This document shows, piece by piece, positions 38,841 to 48,660 of a stretch of 64,000 nucleotides of DNA. The position numbers and the translations under genes are program-made. The notes under the pieces were generated by a model. That model was not told where the DNA came from. It searched no databases and saw only the letters and a list, made by a program, of their open reading frames with translations. This stretch comes from Pseudanabaena sp. UWO311 (lineage in GTDB: Bacteria > Cyanobacteriota > Cyanobacteriia > Pseudanabaenales > Pseudanabaenaceae), in NCBI RefSeq assembly GCF_006937785.1, contig NZ_SJEE01000002.1, positions 1-64,000 on the forward strand. The letters are read 5' to 3'. Position 1 is the first letter of the stretch. Each line of letters begins with the position of its first letter.

Positions 38841-40028
38841 TTAAACTACGTGGTGAACTATTTCCAAAAAGCGCCTTCCATAGGCTTTAACTCGTTTTTG
38901 GTTGTCTTGTCGAGCCGAAGATTCTAATCGGGAATTTACACCTGCTTCTAAATTTGATAATGCTTTAGCAATTAATTCAGCAAGTTCTTCAGGATTACTC
39001 CGCTCAAAGAAATAAGAATTAGGAGGATTTTGCTCAAGATGCACAGGAAAATCAGAGGCAATTACTGGCTTACCTAGGCTCCGAGCATCCTCGATCACGG
39101 AACTCCATCCTTCAAACAATGAAGGTTGAATTACGGCTAAACATCTTCGCATCAATTGAATTTGATCGTTGCGAGGAATAGATCCTAAAACAATAAATTG
39201 CTGTTTAAGTTCTAGTCTTTCAACTTTTGCTAATAATTGGTTGAAATAGTCAGGATTTCGATAATCTGATAAAGTACCAGTACATACGATGGTGGCATCA
39301 ATATGTCTTTGTTTAAGAATTGCTAAAGCATCGATAATAACACCATGATCTTTATGCTTCCAAAACTGATTACTGACTAAAAAAAAGCGATCTGGCAGTT
39401 GATATTTTGCTTGTGTAGTTTGTGGGTCTGGCTCATACCATTGAGGATCAACGAAACTAGCAAAATGCATCACCTTTGTGCGATCGCGTACCTGAGGATA
39501 GCGATCGCAAAAATCATTACCAGCCATCTCACTACTAACCACAATTACGGGAGCATTATCCGCCATCCTCTTTAGCTCCGCATTTCGAGCATCCAGTTGC
39601 TTTTGTGAAAATAAATGCGGTAAGTGACAATGCTGAAGATCGGCGACCCATGCTCCCCATTTATAAGCCGATCTAGCACCTAATAAATCTGGATATACAA
39701 AGTCATAGGAGCGCGGATTTAATACTTTTAATGGCACAAATGAGGCATATTCAGCTAATAGTTTGCAAGCTTTCAAATAAACATATTCCGTAGTAGTACC
39801 TGCGTATACTTGAGTCACTAAATCTTTAACTGGTTCTGCTAATCTTGTATTTCTTTTAAATAGAGCCAAACTTAATTGGATATGTTCAGTTTCTTCTGTT
39901 GGTAATTGTGCGATCGCCCGAATCAAATTTTGAATATATAAAATCCCACCTAACCAAGTTGGATCATGCACCATATTCAAACAAATATGTAATTTATCTT
40001 GCGATTTATTCAGCGATTTATTTACCAT
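38841..40028 (-). CDS. Glycosyltransferase family 4 (GT-B)
   Basis: This 395-aa GT-B protein has the start HICLNMVHDPTWLGGILYIQ with the G-G motif, and FFLVSNQFWKHKDHGVIIDA. The donor-half C-terminus is QPSLFEGWSSVIEDARSLGK, an E(x)7E-like motif. Thus it belongs to the GT4 superfamily; the acceptor is unknown. ATG 40028 is chosen; the longer frame starts at 40052 inside the epimerase gene, and GGAG lies 10 nt upstream of 40028. Confidence 0.86.
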   Translation of the reverse strand: MVNKSLNKSQDKLHICLNMVHDPTWLGGILYIQNLIRAIAQLPTEETEHIQLSLALFKRNTRLAEPVKDLVTQVYAGTTTEYVYLKACKLLAEYASFVPLKVLNPRSYDFVYPDLLGARSAYKWGAWVADLQHCHLPHLFSQKQLDARNAELKRMADNAPVIVVSSEMAGNDFCDRYPQVRDRTKVMHFASFVDPQWYEPDPQTTQAKYQLPDRFFLVSNQFWKHKDHGVIIDALAILKQRHIDATIVCTGTLSDYRNPDYFNQLLAKVERLELKQQFIVLGSIPRNDQIQLMRRCLAVIQPSLFEGWSSVIEDARSLGKPVIASDFPVHLEQNPPNSYFFERSNPEELAELIAKALSNLEAGVNSRLESSARQDNQKRVKAYGRRFLEIVHHVV

Positions 40029-40945
40029 CCGATAACTTCTCCACGACACCATTGCATAAAAGAATCTAAACCCTTTTCTAAATCAACTTTTGGCACAAAC
40101 CCAAGCTGTTTAATTTTGGTAATATCTGCTTGCCAATTACAAGGAACTCCTGAAGGCAAATTCCCATCAAATTCAATCTCAATTTTAGGATTTAGTTTTG
40201 CGACAATTAATCTTACTAAATCTTCAATCTTAGTTTCTACACCAGTCGAAAGATTGAAAATATCTGCTTGTCCACTACTATGCTTTGCTAAAACTAACAT
40301 CGCCGTAGCCACATCGATACCATGAATAAAATCTCGGCTTTCTTGTCCCGTTCCATATAGTTTAATCCTATTTTGGGTCAAGACTTTTTGGCAAATATCC
40401 CAAACCACTTGTCGTCGTAAACCTGCACCATAGGCTGAAAAAATCCGTGCGATCGTGGTTGGTAATTGATAAACTCGAAAAAACTCTAGACAAAGTTGTT
40501 CTCCCATCAACTTATGAAATCCATAGGGAGAAATGGGCGCAGTGAATTGAGATTCGGGAATAGGAATAATGCTGGGATTACCGTATACAGCAGCACTAGA
40601 GAGATAAATAAGATGACATTTAGGCACATATAGCCGTAGCGTATCTAAAAGATGAAATGTCATCGCCACACTAGCCTGAAAGTCGGAAGCAGGATCGCTG
40701 ACCGAAATCTCCACCGAAGCTCTACCCGCACAATGTACACAAACATCTGGCTGTAATCTCTGGGCGATCTCTACTAGATTTGGTGAAGGCAGCACAAATT
40801 GGTAATAGTGAGACAAGTCTTGTCGAGGTGCATTTTCCGGGGGACGAGTGCCAATACCTGCCACTAACCATCCTGCTTGACTAAACTGGCGAGCAATATA
40901 CCGACCGAGAAACCCTGTAACACCTGTAATTAAGACTGTTTTCAC
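40022..40945 (-). CDS. NAD-dependent epimerase/dehydratase (extended SDR)
   Basis: This 307-aa protein has TGVTGFLGRYIARQF (glycine motif T-G-x-x-G-F-L-G), the catalytic YLSSAAVYG with Ser and nearby Thr, and the YGFHKLMGE pair (Tyr-x-x-x-Lys). The C-terminal half with RDFIHGIDVATAML is typical of GDP/UDP-sugar epimerases or dehydratases. It could act on a nucleotide hexose feeding the cluster; the exact reaction is not readable. Start is a GTG at 40945. Confidence 0.88.
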   Translation of the reverse strand: MKTVLITGVTGFLGRYIARQFSQAGWLVAGIGTRPPENAPRQDLSHYYQFVLPSPNLVEIAQRLQPDVCVHCAGRASVEISVSDPASDFQASVAMTFHLLDTLRLYVPKCHLIYLSSAAVYGNPSIIPIPESQFTAPISPYGFHKLMGEQLCLEFFRVYQLPTTIARIFSAYGAGLRRQVVWDICQKVLTQNRIKLYGTGQESRDFIHGIDVATAMLVLAKHSSGQADIFNLSTGVETKIEDLVRLIVAKLNPKIEIEFDGNLPSGVPCNWQADITKIKQLGFVPKVDLEKGLDSFMQWCRGEVIGW

Positions 40946-40966
40946 TATCTATCCTGATCTTTCTTT

Positions 40967-41812
40967 CTATGATTTAGTCGCGACAAAGGAATAAAGACGA
41001 CCAGCGGTACGATCGCGCCAAGTGTGAACATTACTAACTAATTTAATAAAATTTGATTGATTACTTAACCAACTAGCTAATTGCAAACCTACATATTTCT
41101 TTAGCTTATTAGCAATATTTTGTTGATATTGCGATCGCGTAATTGGTGCATAGTTAATCACAGATTGATAATGTCCATAACTAGCTTGTAATGTTAAGCC
41201 TGCCTGTGAGATAGCATCATAATACTGTTGAAGCAAAAAAGCATTTTCCCCACCATATAGTTGATGTAATGGATGGCTTTGCAAAAAGCACTCTAAGTCT
41301 TGAGGCTGGGAAATAACATGTTCTCTAGTGGCAATAAATAATCCTTTTGGGCGCAACACTCTTGCTGCTTCCTGACAAAGTTTAGATAAATTTTCAGCGT
41401 GATGTAGGACTTGACGACCATACACAATATCAAAACTATTATCAGCAAATGGAAGTGACTCACCAAAACTTTGGATAACTTTAATGTCAAGGTTAGATTG
41501 CTTAGCTAATTTTGCGATCGCTCCCGCGCCGACAATATCACTGGGGTTTGGTTCTAGAGCTGTCACGCGACAACCTGCGATCGCAAAAGCATAACTAGAT
41601 ATGCCATTACCTGCACCTAAATCGAGAACATCACATTTCATCCGAGCTTTGGCAATATCAAAAACAGCCTGCCATTCCTCGCTACTTACAAATCGCTGAG
41701 CTGCTTCCAGCACAGAGTCATCATAGTAACAAGCCCTTACTAAATCTTGGCGATCAGGTTGAGATTTGAGCCATAGCACAGCTTCTTCCCAAGTCAATAG
41801 CTTATCGCTCAT
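40967..41812 (-). CDS. SAM-dependent methyltransferase
   Basis: This 281-aa class I methyltransferase has motif [17 protein letters not shown], a downstream [20 protein letters not shown] and [20 protein letters not shown]. It probably methylates a hydroxyl or amino group of the glycan or its precursor. Its stop codon is 21 bp from the epimerase start, and its 5' end overlaps the hexapeptide acetyltransferase by 11 bp. Confidence 0.86.
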   Translation of the reverse strand: MSDKLLTWEEAVLWLKSQPDRQDLVRACYYDDSVLEAAQRFVSSEEWQAVFDIAKARMKCDVLDLGAGNGISSYAFAIAGCRVTALEPNPSDIVGAGAIAKLAKQSNLDIKVIQSFGESLPFADNSFDIVYGRQVLHHAENLSKLCQEAARVLRPKGLFIATREHVISQPQDLECFLQSHPLHQLYGGENAFLLQQYYDAISQAGLTLQASYGHYQSVINYAPITRSQYQQNIANKLKKYVGLQLASWLSNQSNFIKLVSNVHTWRDRTAGRLYSFVATKS

Positions 41813-42383
41813 CTTCTGGAATCTCCCTAATTACTCTCGCCGGATTACCTGCAACTATTGTCCATGCTGGTACATCCTTAGTCACCACCGATCCAGCCCC
41901 AACAATTGCGCCTTCACCAATGTTAACTCCTTTGAGGATAATAGAGTTAAAACCAATCCATACTTTGTTAGATATTTTAATCGGCGCTATTTTGACATTA
42001 GCCCAGTCCTTTTTACCTAATCGCCAATTGACAACATCTTGCGATCGCTCAGAAAAAGATATGGCATGAGAGTTGTGATCGACAACGGTCACGCCCCATG
42101 AAATTAACACATCATCACCAATCTCAATGTTTTGGGCAGCGATTAAAGAGCCATTCATAAATACTCGTTTACCAATAGCAATTGTCGCATTATTCCTGTC
42201 AAAGCAGATAACGCCTTCCACTAGACTGTGTTCATCTATATTGATTTTACAGTTGTCTTTTAATTGCAATATGCTCATACTAAAAGTTGACTTAGGATGA
42301 ATATTTAGTATGAGATTATTCTTATTTAGGAATAAAGTTAATAAGATTTTGAACTTTTTAAAATAATATTTTATTTTTCGCAT
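41802..42383 (-). CDS. Hexapeptide-repeat (LbH) O-acetyltransferase
   Basis: This 193-aa protein has a hydrophobic basic N-terminus and hexapeptide repeats forming a left-handed beta helix: [30 protein letters not shown] (a catalytic His), [40 protein letters not shown]. The pattern is that of serine- or maltose-O-acetyltransferases such as WbbJ. It would add an acetyl to a sugar hydroxyl in the polysaccharide. Confidence 0.9.
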   Translation of the reverse strand: MRKIKYYFKKFKILLTLFLNKNNLILNIHPKSTFSMSILQLKDNCKINIDEHSLVEGVICFDRNNATIAIGKRVFMNGSLIAAQNIEIGDDVLISWGVTVVDHNSHAISFSERSQDVVNWRLGKKDWANVKIAPIKISNKVWIGFNSIILKGVNIGEGAIVGAGSVVTKDVPAWTIVAGNPARVIREIPEDER

Positions 42384-42420
42384 ATTGCTAAATCTTGATA
42401 ATAAGTATTTATTAAGTATG

Positions 42421-43356
42421 TTATGTAACCAGTAATCTTTTGAGTGAAATAAGCTTATAAAGTATTGTTGCTAACCATCGCCCATAACGTTTTATTCTTT
42501 TACCTCCATAGCAGTAATCAAACACATAAGCATCTGCTAAATTATCTCTAGTCATAGATGGAGGATGGAGTATTTCCCAAATATCCTCTGTGCGCATATT
42601 TGCAAGCTGATTTTCATGGTTTGTATGAGTTGCATTAGCATTAAACCCAATATTTGCTACAAGATTTACCGCAGGTGCGATCGACAGTTCTTTTTGCATC
42701 CAACGAGCATAAAGCCACTGATAATCCCAAGTGTTTGGAATACCATTAACAACCCTATCAAATATATTCGTCCAATATAACTTTTCAGCCCAATTATCAT
42801 AAATATAGTCAATTAGGTTGTTTTGTTTAGCCTCTGTCCAAGTTTTTATGTCGCGATCGTAGTGTTGCCAAGCTCTGCGCCAAGATGCCCATCCCCAAAT
42901 TCCTCCATACTTGGAAAAAAAATAACTGTAATTAGTTGTTTGATTACGAAATTGAAAATTGTTGCCACTAATATGCATGATTCTTTCGTCATTTCTGTAG
43001 TATTCAAGTAAAGTTTGGCAAAAATAGAAAAAAGACTGCGTTGGCAGACAATCATCTTCCAATATAATTGCTTCTTCAACTTCTGAAAATACCCAATCTA
43101 GACCACTGGATACTCTTTGTTTACAGCCTAAATTTATTTCAGAAAAATTAGTTAATACTTCACAGTTCCAATCAACTTTTTCAATGATACTTCTTGCTTC
43201 GTTACAATTAGTTTCCTCTTCAGGATATCGAGCGCCATCAGCAACGATCAAAAGCTTATTCGGCTTAGCTTTACGAATTGATTCAAACACCTTAAATGTT
43301 GTGTCAGGGCGATTAAAGATTAGGAATGCTACAGGAGTTGTTAACTGAAAAATCAT
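42421..43356 (-). CDS. GT2-like glycosyltransferase (HlpA/GNT-I-like)
   Basis: This 311-aa GT-A protein starts [20 protein letters not shown], with [15 protein letters not shown] and [15 protein letters not shown] (EDD metal-binding motif). Also present are [20 protein letters not shown] and a later [20 protein letters not shown]. These phrases define the 'hemolytic protein HlpA-like' or GNT-I-related GT-A family seen in polysaccharide clusters. The sugar and acceptor are unknown. Codon use is AT-rich and GCGATCGC is absent. Confidence 0.8.
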   Translation of the reverse strand: MIFQLTTPVAFLIFNRPDTTFKVFESIRKAKPNKLLIVADGARYPEEETNCNEARSIIEKVDWNCEVLTNFSEINLGCKQRVSSGLDWVFSEVEEAIILEDDCLPTQSFFYFCQTLLEYYRNDERIMHISGNNFQFRNQTTNYSYFFSKYGGIWGWASWRRAWQHYDRDIKTWTEAKQNNLIDYIYDNWAEKLYWTNIFDRVVNGIPNTWDYQWLYARWMQKELSIAPAVNLVANIGFNANATHTNHENQLANMRTEDIWEILHPPSMTRDNLADAYVFDYCYGGKRIKRYGRWLATILYKLISLKRLLVT

Positions 43357-43358
43357 AA

Positions 43359-44822
43359 TTAAAGTTTAAGCTTATTTAAAACCTTAGCTAAAAAACTAGG
43401 CTGGACAAAATATTCATTCTCGTTATCTCTTTGTAATGAAACACTAAAAGCATTATATGGTTTTACGAACTCAAAAAGACAACCATATGTTTTCTGGAAA
43501 AATCCATATTTAACAAATGCTATTTTTGAATCTTTGGCTTTAGGTAATTCTCTAGTTAACATATAATTGCTAATTACATTTACCAGATCTAGATGACTAC
43601 TAGGTAGTATAAGCCCACCTAAATCTTCGTATATAGCTCTTCCCATTAGAATTGATGGTTTGCTTTGATAAACAGCTTCAATTCCAACTGTTGACCCAAA
43701 AGTGATTACAATATCACAAGCATTGATTAGTGAATAGGTGCTAATTGGAGAGCTTGGAGCAATAATTTCAATATTAGAAAATCTAGATGAAATATTTTTT
43801 AAGAACCTAGTTTGAGAGTTATCTGTTTTAGATAAATTTGGATGAACTCTAAGAAAAAATTTAATATTGTCAAAATCTTTAAACGTATTTAATATTTTGT
43901 GAATTCCATCATTTTGATCTTTATAAAATGGATTACTCCATCCTTCAATAGACATCATTTCATCTTCTGAAGAGTTGAAAATAGCTATATTGATATTCTG
44001 CGAATTTAGACTTTCGGGAATTAAGTCTTTTTTTTGTTGATCTGTAAAGGAAACCCAAGCTTGAGGATGATTATTAGATCTTTCTTCAAACCATTCATTT
44101 GCAATAGTTGATTTTTCAGATTCTGATAATGGTGAATTATGATAGGTCAATTCAATTTCTTGCTTCATGAAATTGAGATCGTGTGGATATATATTTGGTG
44201 TTAAACTATATCGATTCAAATCCCCAGCTCTCTCATGTACATATGTTGTAATTCCTAAAGACTGAGTGAGACGAAGTACTGGTCTAAGTGGAGCCATCCT
44301 ACCGTTAAAAATAATTACTTCGTTAGGTCTATCTTTTTCTAATCGGTTCTTAAAAGAAAAGTGAACTATTGCCGCCGCAATTAAATTTTTTCTGATCAGA
44401 TTTATGTATTCTGTGGGATCTAGATATGGCTCTCTTAAGTTACAAATTAAAGAGCCATAAACTGCCATACCAATATCTGAACCATTTATAGATATATTTT
44501 TAAGTTGTTCTAAGGATAATATATCGATAGATTGAAAACTCTGAATAACTTGCTTTTGTGCTTCTGTTACTTGATAAAAATTTTCGACTTTAACCTTATC
44601 TTTGCCAAGCCATTTCATGCCAGAATTTCGTCGAGATTTGCACACAGCACAAACACTGTATTTATGATTAGGGTTAACATCGCATGATGGCAAGTCTCCA
44701 TCACAGAATAAAAAAGTTACACTATGCCCTTGATTTAAATATTTCTCGGCTAGTTCTAATTCAGTTTCAAAATGAAATGGGAAGATTGTATAAGGTGAAT
44801 AGAAAAGAATTTTTTTCTTCAT
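43359..44822 (-). CDS. Putative GT-B surface-polysaccharide protein
   Basis: This 487-aa protein starts KKKILFYSPYTIFPFHFETE and has a Cys-rich spot (CDVNPNHKYSVCAVCKSRR) that may bind zinc. The C-terminal half has INACDIVITFGSTVGIEAVY and QSKPSILMGRAIYEDLG, typical of capsule synthesis or GT-B proteins, in which a Ser/Thr-Gly-x-E motif binds the donor phosphate. The enzyme family is not certain. It has low GC, no GCGATCGC site, and close spacing (2-4 bp) to neighbours, so it is part of the operon, probably acquired. Confidence 0.62.
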   Translation of the reverse strand: MKKKILFYSPYTIFPFHFETELELAEKYLNQGHSVTFLFCDGDLPSCDVNPNHKYSVCAVCKSRRNSGMKWLGKDKVKVENFYQVTEAQKQVIQSFQSIDILSLEQLKNISINGSDIGMAVYGSLICNLREPYLDPTEYINLIRKNLIAAAIVHFSFKNRLEKDRPNEVIIFNGRMAPLRPVLRLTQSLGITTYVHERAGDLNRYSLTPNIYPHDLNFMKQEIELTYHNSPLSESEKSTIANEWFEERSNNHPQAWVSFTDQQKKDLIPESLNSQNINIAIFNSSEDEMMSIEGWSNPFYKDQNDGIHKILNTFKDFDNIKFFLRVHPNLSKTDNSQTRFLKNISSRFSNIEIIAPSSPISTYSLINACDIVITFGSTVGIEAVYQSKPSILMGRAIYEDLGGLILPSSHLDLVNVISNYMLTRELPKAKDSKIAFVKYGFFQKTYGCLFEFVKPYNAFSVSLQRDNENEYFVQPSFLAKVLNKLKL

Positions 44823-44825
44823 TAT

Positions 44826-46610
44826 TTATTGAGCCATGGTTTGAAATTCTTTATTTCTCGAAATTAGTTCATTATAAGTTCCGACATCTGCAACGATGCC
44901 ACTTTTCATTAAATAGAGCCGATCGCAGTTTTTTACAGTACTTAATCGATGAGCAATCATAATCATCGTTTTATGTTTACTCATTACTTCCAAAGCCTGC
45001 ATAAACTCTCGCTCAGTTGTATTGTCTAAGGCGGCGGTCGCCTCGTCCATGATGATTACTTCTGGATTATGATATAGCGCTCTCGCAATACCGATGCGCT
45101 GACGTTGTCCACCCGATAGTCGAATGCCACGCTCACCAACTAGGGTATCTAGCTGATCTGGCAAGCTATACACCAACTCTTCTAACTGAGCAGCTTTGAT
45201 AGCGGCGCATACTTGTTCTTCTTCTATTTCATTAGCGGCTAAACCAAAGGCGATATTATTGCGAATAGTATCGTCAGACAAATAGATGCTTTGAGGAATA
45301 TACCCAATTTGTTGTTGCCAACTTGCAAGATTAGTCAGAATATTTTTATCGTCAACTAAGATTTCACCTTGATTGGGCGTTAGCAATCCTAAAAGAACAT
45401 CAATAAGCGTAGTTTTACCTGAACCTGATGCTCCAACAAAGGCGATCGCCTCTCCTTTTTTGATTGATATGGATATACCCGATAGTGAGGGCTTAGGGGC
45501 ATTGGGATATTGGTAGTGAATATCTTTGAGTTCGATCAAATTTTGCAAATTCAAGACTGGAACATTATCCGATAAGACAGCTTGAGGGATTGTTTCTAGG
45601 TCAGTCAGATCTTGATAGATGAGATCGACTGCGTGGCGAGAATAGCGGATATTGGTGACAGTGGAGACAATGCGTTTAGCAGAGGGCATGAGCCGCAAAG
45701 CGGAGATCGCAAACAATGAAAGCATTGGCAAAATCGACTGGATTTCCCTCCCCTGAATCAAACTAAAAATTACAATCAATAACACTGCTGTAATCAATAC
45801 TGTATCAATAAATAAGTTGGGTAACTGGTTTGCAAGTCCCACAAATAAACTTGCTTTACTAAAAGCCTCTGTACTTCTTTGAAATGCATCCAGAAAAAAT
45901 AGCTCTCTACCTAACACCTTAGTTTCTTTGATACCGCCAAGCCCTTGATTAACCCATTGGATCATTCGTCCACCCTGTTCTTGACGAATCAATCCTTGTC
46001 CACTCATTTGTTTGCGAATCGTTCTATTTAACCCAAATATCGATATCCCCAAAAATATTGCTGCGATCGCTGACGACAATGGCTCAGCGATCGCCAGTAA
46101 TATTCCAATACAAATCATCACCATTATCTCAGTAACCAAAGTCAGCATTGGTATAAGTACACCCGCGAAAATTTGTGGCACTTCAGAAGTAACATTGCGA
46201 ACCAAATCGGCGGAATTACGTTGTAGATGAAATGTATATGAGCTATTTAAGTATGACCGCAACAGACGACTTGATAAAGAAACTTGTTTTCTATATAAAA
46301 AATAATATTGCCAGTAGGTCAAGATCGATAGATAAGCATTTTTAATTAAGTAAATAGCTAATAGGGCAATACTTACCCACAACAAAAATATTTGATGAGA
46401 TGTTGCACCCGATTGGATATATAGCCAATTTAAAGTCTTTTGCTGCTCAATTATTTCAGGATTGCCTAATAAAGACACAAATGCAGGAATCAAACCAACT
46501 CCAAGCGTCTCCAATCCTGCTCCCATGAGCATGAGTAAAAAAATTATACCTATTTGGATTTTTTCGCGATCGCTAAATAAATAAAAGAGCTTTTTTACTA
46601 ATTTGCCCAT
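44826..46610 (-). CDS. ABC flippase (MsbA/PglK-like), permease plus ATPase
   Basis: This 594-aa half-transporter has an N-terminal six-helix domain and a C-terminal ATPase: Walker A AFVGASGSGKTTLIDVLLG, signature RLSGGQRQRIGIARAL and Walker B VIIMDEATAALDN. It is most like PglK/MsbA, which flip lipid-linked oligosaccharides to the periplasmic face. In this cluster it is the only flippase candidate, so ABC-dependent or PglK-like assembly is inferred. No Wzx or Wzy-like protein was seen. Confidence 0.9.
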   Translation of the reverse strand: MGKLVKKLFYLFSDREKIQIGIIFLLMLMGAGLETLGVGLIPAFVSLLGNPEIIEQQKTLNWLYIQSGATSHQIFLLWVSIALLAIYLIKNAYLSILTYWQYYFLYRKQVSLSSRLLRSYLNSSYTFHLQRNSADLVRNVTSEVPQIFAGVLIPMLTLVTEIMVMICIGILLAIAEPLSSAIAAIFLGISIFGLNRTIRKQMSGQGLIRQEQGGRMIQWVNQGLGGIKETKVLGRELFFLDAFQRSTEAFSKASLFVGLANQLPNLFIDTVLITAVLLIVIFSLIQGREIQSILPMLSLFAISALRLMPSAKRIVSTVTNIRYSRHAVDLIYQDLTDLETIPQAVLSDNVPVLNLQNLIELKDIHYQYPNAPKPSLSGISISIKKGEAIAFVGASGSGKTTLIDVLLGLLTPNQGEILVDDKNILTNLASWQQQIGYIPQSIYLSDDTIRNNIAFGLAANEIEEEQVCAAIKAAQLEELVYSLPDQLDTLVGERGIRLSGGQRQRIGIARALYHNPEVIIMDEATAALDNTTEREFMQALEVMSKHKTMIMIAHRLSTVKNCDRLYLMKSGIVADVGTYNELISRNKEFQTMAQ

Positions 46611-46613
46611 ATT

Positions 46614-47699
46614 CTAAGCCAGTATTTCCCAACTCATAGGAGTCCCTTTCTTTACATCTTGTCTGACAACTTTTCCTAATAAAACATCATAGTATTTCGG
46701 AGCTAATCCTAATCCTGGGCGAATTGTTCTAAGATTTTCTGGTTTTAGAATGTCACCCTTTTTCATGTCTTGGGCAATATATAGCGATCGCCGATACATG
46801 AGTGATTTTTTCTCAGCTTCAGTAACACCGTAACTAATCTTACCTAGTGCTTGCCACGCTCTTTTCGTTTCTATTACTAATTGTCGCATTTCTTCTGGCT
46901 CCATCGAAAAAGCTGAATCTACGCCTCCATCAGCTCGACTTAGCGTAAAGTGCTTCTCAATGACCGTAGCACTCAGTGCAATGCTGGCTACAGCCACACC
47001 GATCCCCATCGTGTGATCTGATAGTCCCACTTGAGCATCAAACAAATCACGCAAATGCGGGATCGTCAAGATGTTCGTATTCTCTGGAGTAGTGGGATAG
47101 GTGCTGGTACATTTGAGCAAAATAAGCTCTTCACAGCCTGATTCTCTTGCGGTTCTGACTGTCTCATCTAGCTCTGCAACAGTCGCCATACCCGTAGAAA
47201 TAATCATTGGTTTACCAGTCTTAGCAACTTTGCGGATGAGTGGGATATCAGTATTTTCAAATGATGCAATTTTATAGCAAGGCACATCTAATGTTTCTAA
47301 AAAATCGACAGCCGTGTCATCAAAAGGAGTACTAAAACCGATGATGCCTAGCTCTTTACAGCGGTCAAATATTGGTTTGTGCCATTCCCAAGGTGTATAT
47401 GCTTGTTGATAGAGATTATAGAGAGAATTACCTTCCCAAAGGCTTTGAGGATCGCTAATAAAGAATTCTCCCTCACTAATATCGAGGGTCATTGTATCGG
47501 CTGTATAAGTCTGGATTTTGAGGGCATCTACTCCAGCTTCAGCAGCAGCATCAACAATTTTTAGAGCTTTTTCTAATGATTGGTTGTGATTGCCAGACAT
47601 TTCGGCGACGATAAATGGAGATTGCTTTTCACCAATTTTTTTGTCTGAAATGTTAATTCCTTTCATACATTTATCTTGAGGACTTTCTCGATCATCCAT
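46614..47699 (-). CDS. pseI: Pseudaminic acid synthase (PseI; NeuB family)
   Basis: This 361-aa NeuB-type enzyme has the PseI phrase FIVAEMSGNHNQSLEKALKI, ALKIQTYTADTMTLDI, CKELGIIGFSTPFDDTAVDF, GLSDHTMG and a C-terminal SAF-like antifreeze domain (YIAQDMKKGDILKPENLRTI). It condenses phosphoenolpyruvate with 2,4-diacetamido-2,4,6-trideoxy-L-altrose to give pseudaminic acid. ATG 47699 overlaps the preceding methyltransferase stop codon by 8 bp; the frame extends to 47768, but that part lies within the neighbouring gene. It works with PseG (48661) and PseF (60164). Confidence 0.9.
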   Translation of the reverse strand: MDDRESPQDKCMKGINISDKKIGEKQSPFIVAEMSGNHNQSLEKALKIVDAAAEAGVDALKIQTYTADTMTLDISEGEFFISDPQSLWEGNSLYNLYQQAYTPWEWHKPIFDRCKELGIIGFSTPFDDTAVDFLETLDVPCYKIASFENTDIPLIRKVAKTGKPMIISTGMATVAELDETVRTARESGCEELILLKCTSTYPTTPENTNILTIPHLRDLFDAQVGLSDHTMGIGVAVASIALSATVIEKHFTLSRADGGVDSAFSMEPEEMRQLVIETKRAWQALGKISYGVTEAEKKSLMYRRSLYIAQDMKKGDILKPENLRTIRPGLGLAPKYYDVLLGKVVRQDVKKGTPMSWEILA

Positions 47700-48516
47700 T
47701 AGTTTCTGCTGTTGATTTGCGAAAAATATAAAGTCTGTTCTGCCCAAAACTACCAAATGGATAGCCACATCCTTGGGCTGAAAGGTTCATAGTAACCTCT
47801 GCTGCTTTGACAATTGCTGGCTCGTCGTAGTGATCCTTGGTTGGATCAGCAGCAGTAAGTATAACGTATAGCATCAGATCGTGAAGGCTACCAAAGTCAT
47901 CTATTTGCAAAAGGTCTAACCCTCTACTACTACAGTAAGGGAGTATGATTTCTTCATCGAAAAATAGGTTGAATGATGGAGGATTCCTCTTTGACAGACC
48001 AACAGCCGCACGAGCATCATTCTGATTTCTGTAGGTCTGTTGACTATTTTCTAACATTAGAAAAACTCCTCCTTGCTTTAAAGCCTTACAACAGTTATCA
48101 ATAGCCTTTTTTTGCAGATCAATATCTGTAAGGTTGATAATGCAGCGATCTGTCGTGACGATGTCAAATTCAGCATTGTATGGCAATGTAAGAACGTCTG
48201 CAACTTCAAAACCAATCATTTTTTGTTGTTCTTGGCTAAGCTTCTGCGCATTGAGAATAGCATTCTCAATCATCTCTTTTGAGTAATCTACCCCAACGAC
48301 AGTTATATTGGGAATGTTCTCGATAAAAGCAATTCCGTTGTAGCCATTGCCACAGCCAACATCAAGAATTTTTGACCCAGGAACTAAATGTTTCATGAGG
48401 GCAAAAATTTCAAGCTGTTTGATAGTCATGCTCTTTGTGGTGGCTCTCAAAGAAGTGCCAAATTCTTTTGCCCAGCTATCCCAGTGTTTCTTAACCTGCC
48501 CATAATTCATTGTCAT
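47692..48516 (-). CDS. SAM-dependent methyltransferase
   Basis: This 274-aa class I methyltransferase starts MTMNYGQVKKHWDSWAKEFG, then motif I ILDVGCGNGYNGIAFIENIP, GVDYSKEMIENAI and EVADVLTLPYNAEFDIVTTD. The C-terminus has GYPFGSFGQNRLYIFRKS. It overlaps the pseI start by 8 bp. This placement next to pseI/pseG suggests modification of the pseudaminic acid or its precursor. A 144-bp gap from PseG may contain an internal promoter. Confidence 0.85.
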   Translation of the reverse strand: MTMNYGQVKKHWDSWAKEFGTSLRATTKSMTIKQLEIFALMKHLVPGSKILDVGCGNGYNGIAFIENIPNITVVGVDYSKEMIENAILNAQKLSQEQQKMIGFEVADVLTLPYNAEFDIVTTDRCIINLTDIDLQKKAIDNCCKALKQGGVFLMLENSQQTYRNQNDARAAVGLSKRNPPSFNLFFDEEIILPYCSSRGLDLLQIDDFGSLHDLMLYVILTAADPTKDHYDEPAIVKAAEVTMNLSAQGCGYPFGSFGQNRLYIFRKSTAETNG

Positions 48517-48660
48517 TGTATTTTCCTAATTTCGCGTTCTCTCTATAGTGAGTTTGCAACTCGATATGCTTTAATAATCAGCTTTGTTATTCTACATATA
48601 ATGTTTTACTATTTACCCCAGCCATTTTTTTGCAAATATATTGCATACAGTAAATTCGGG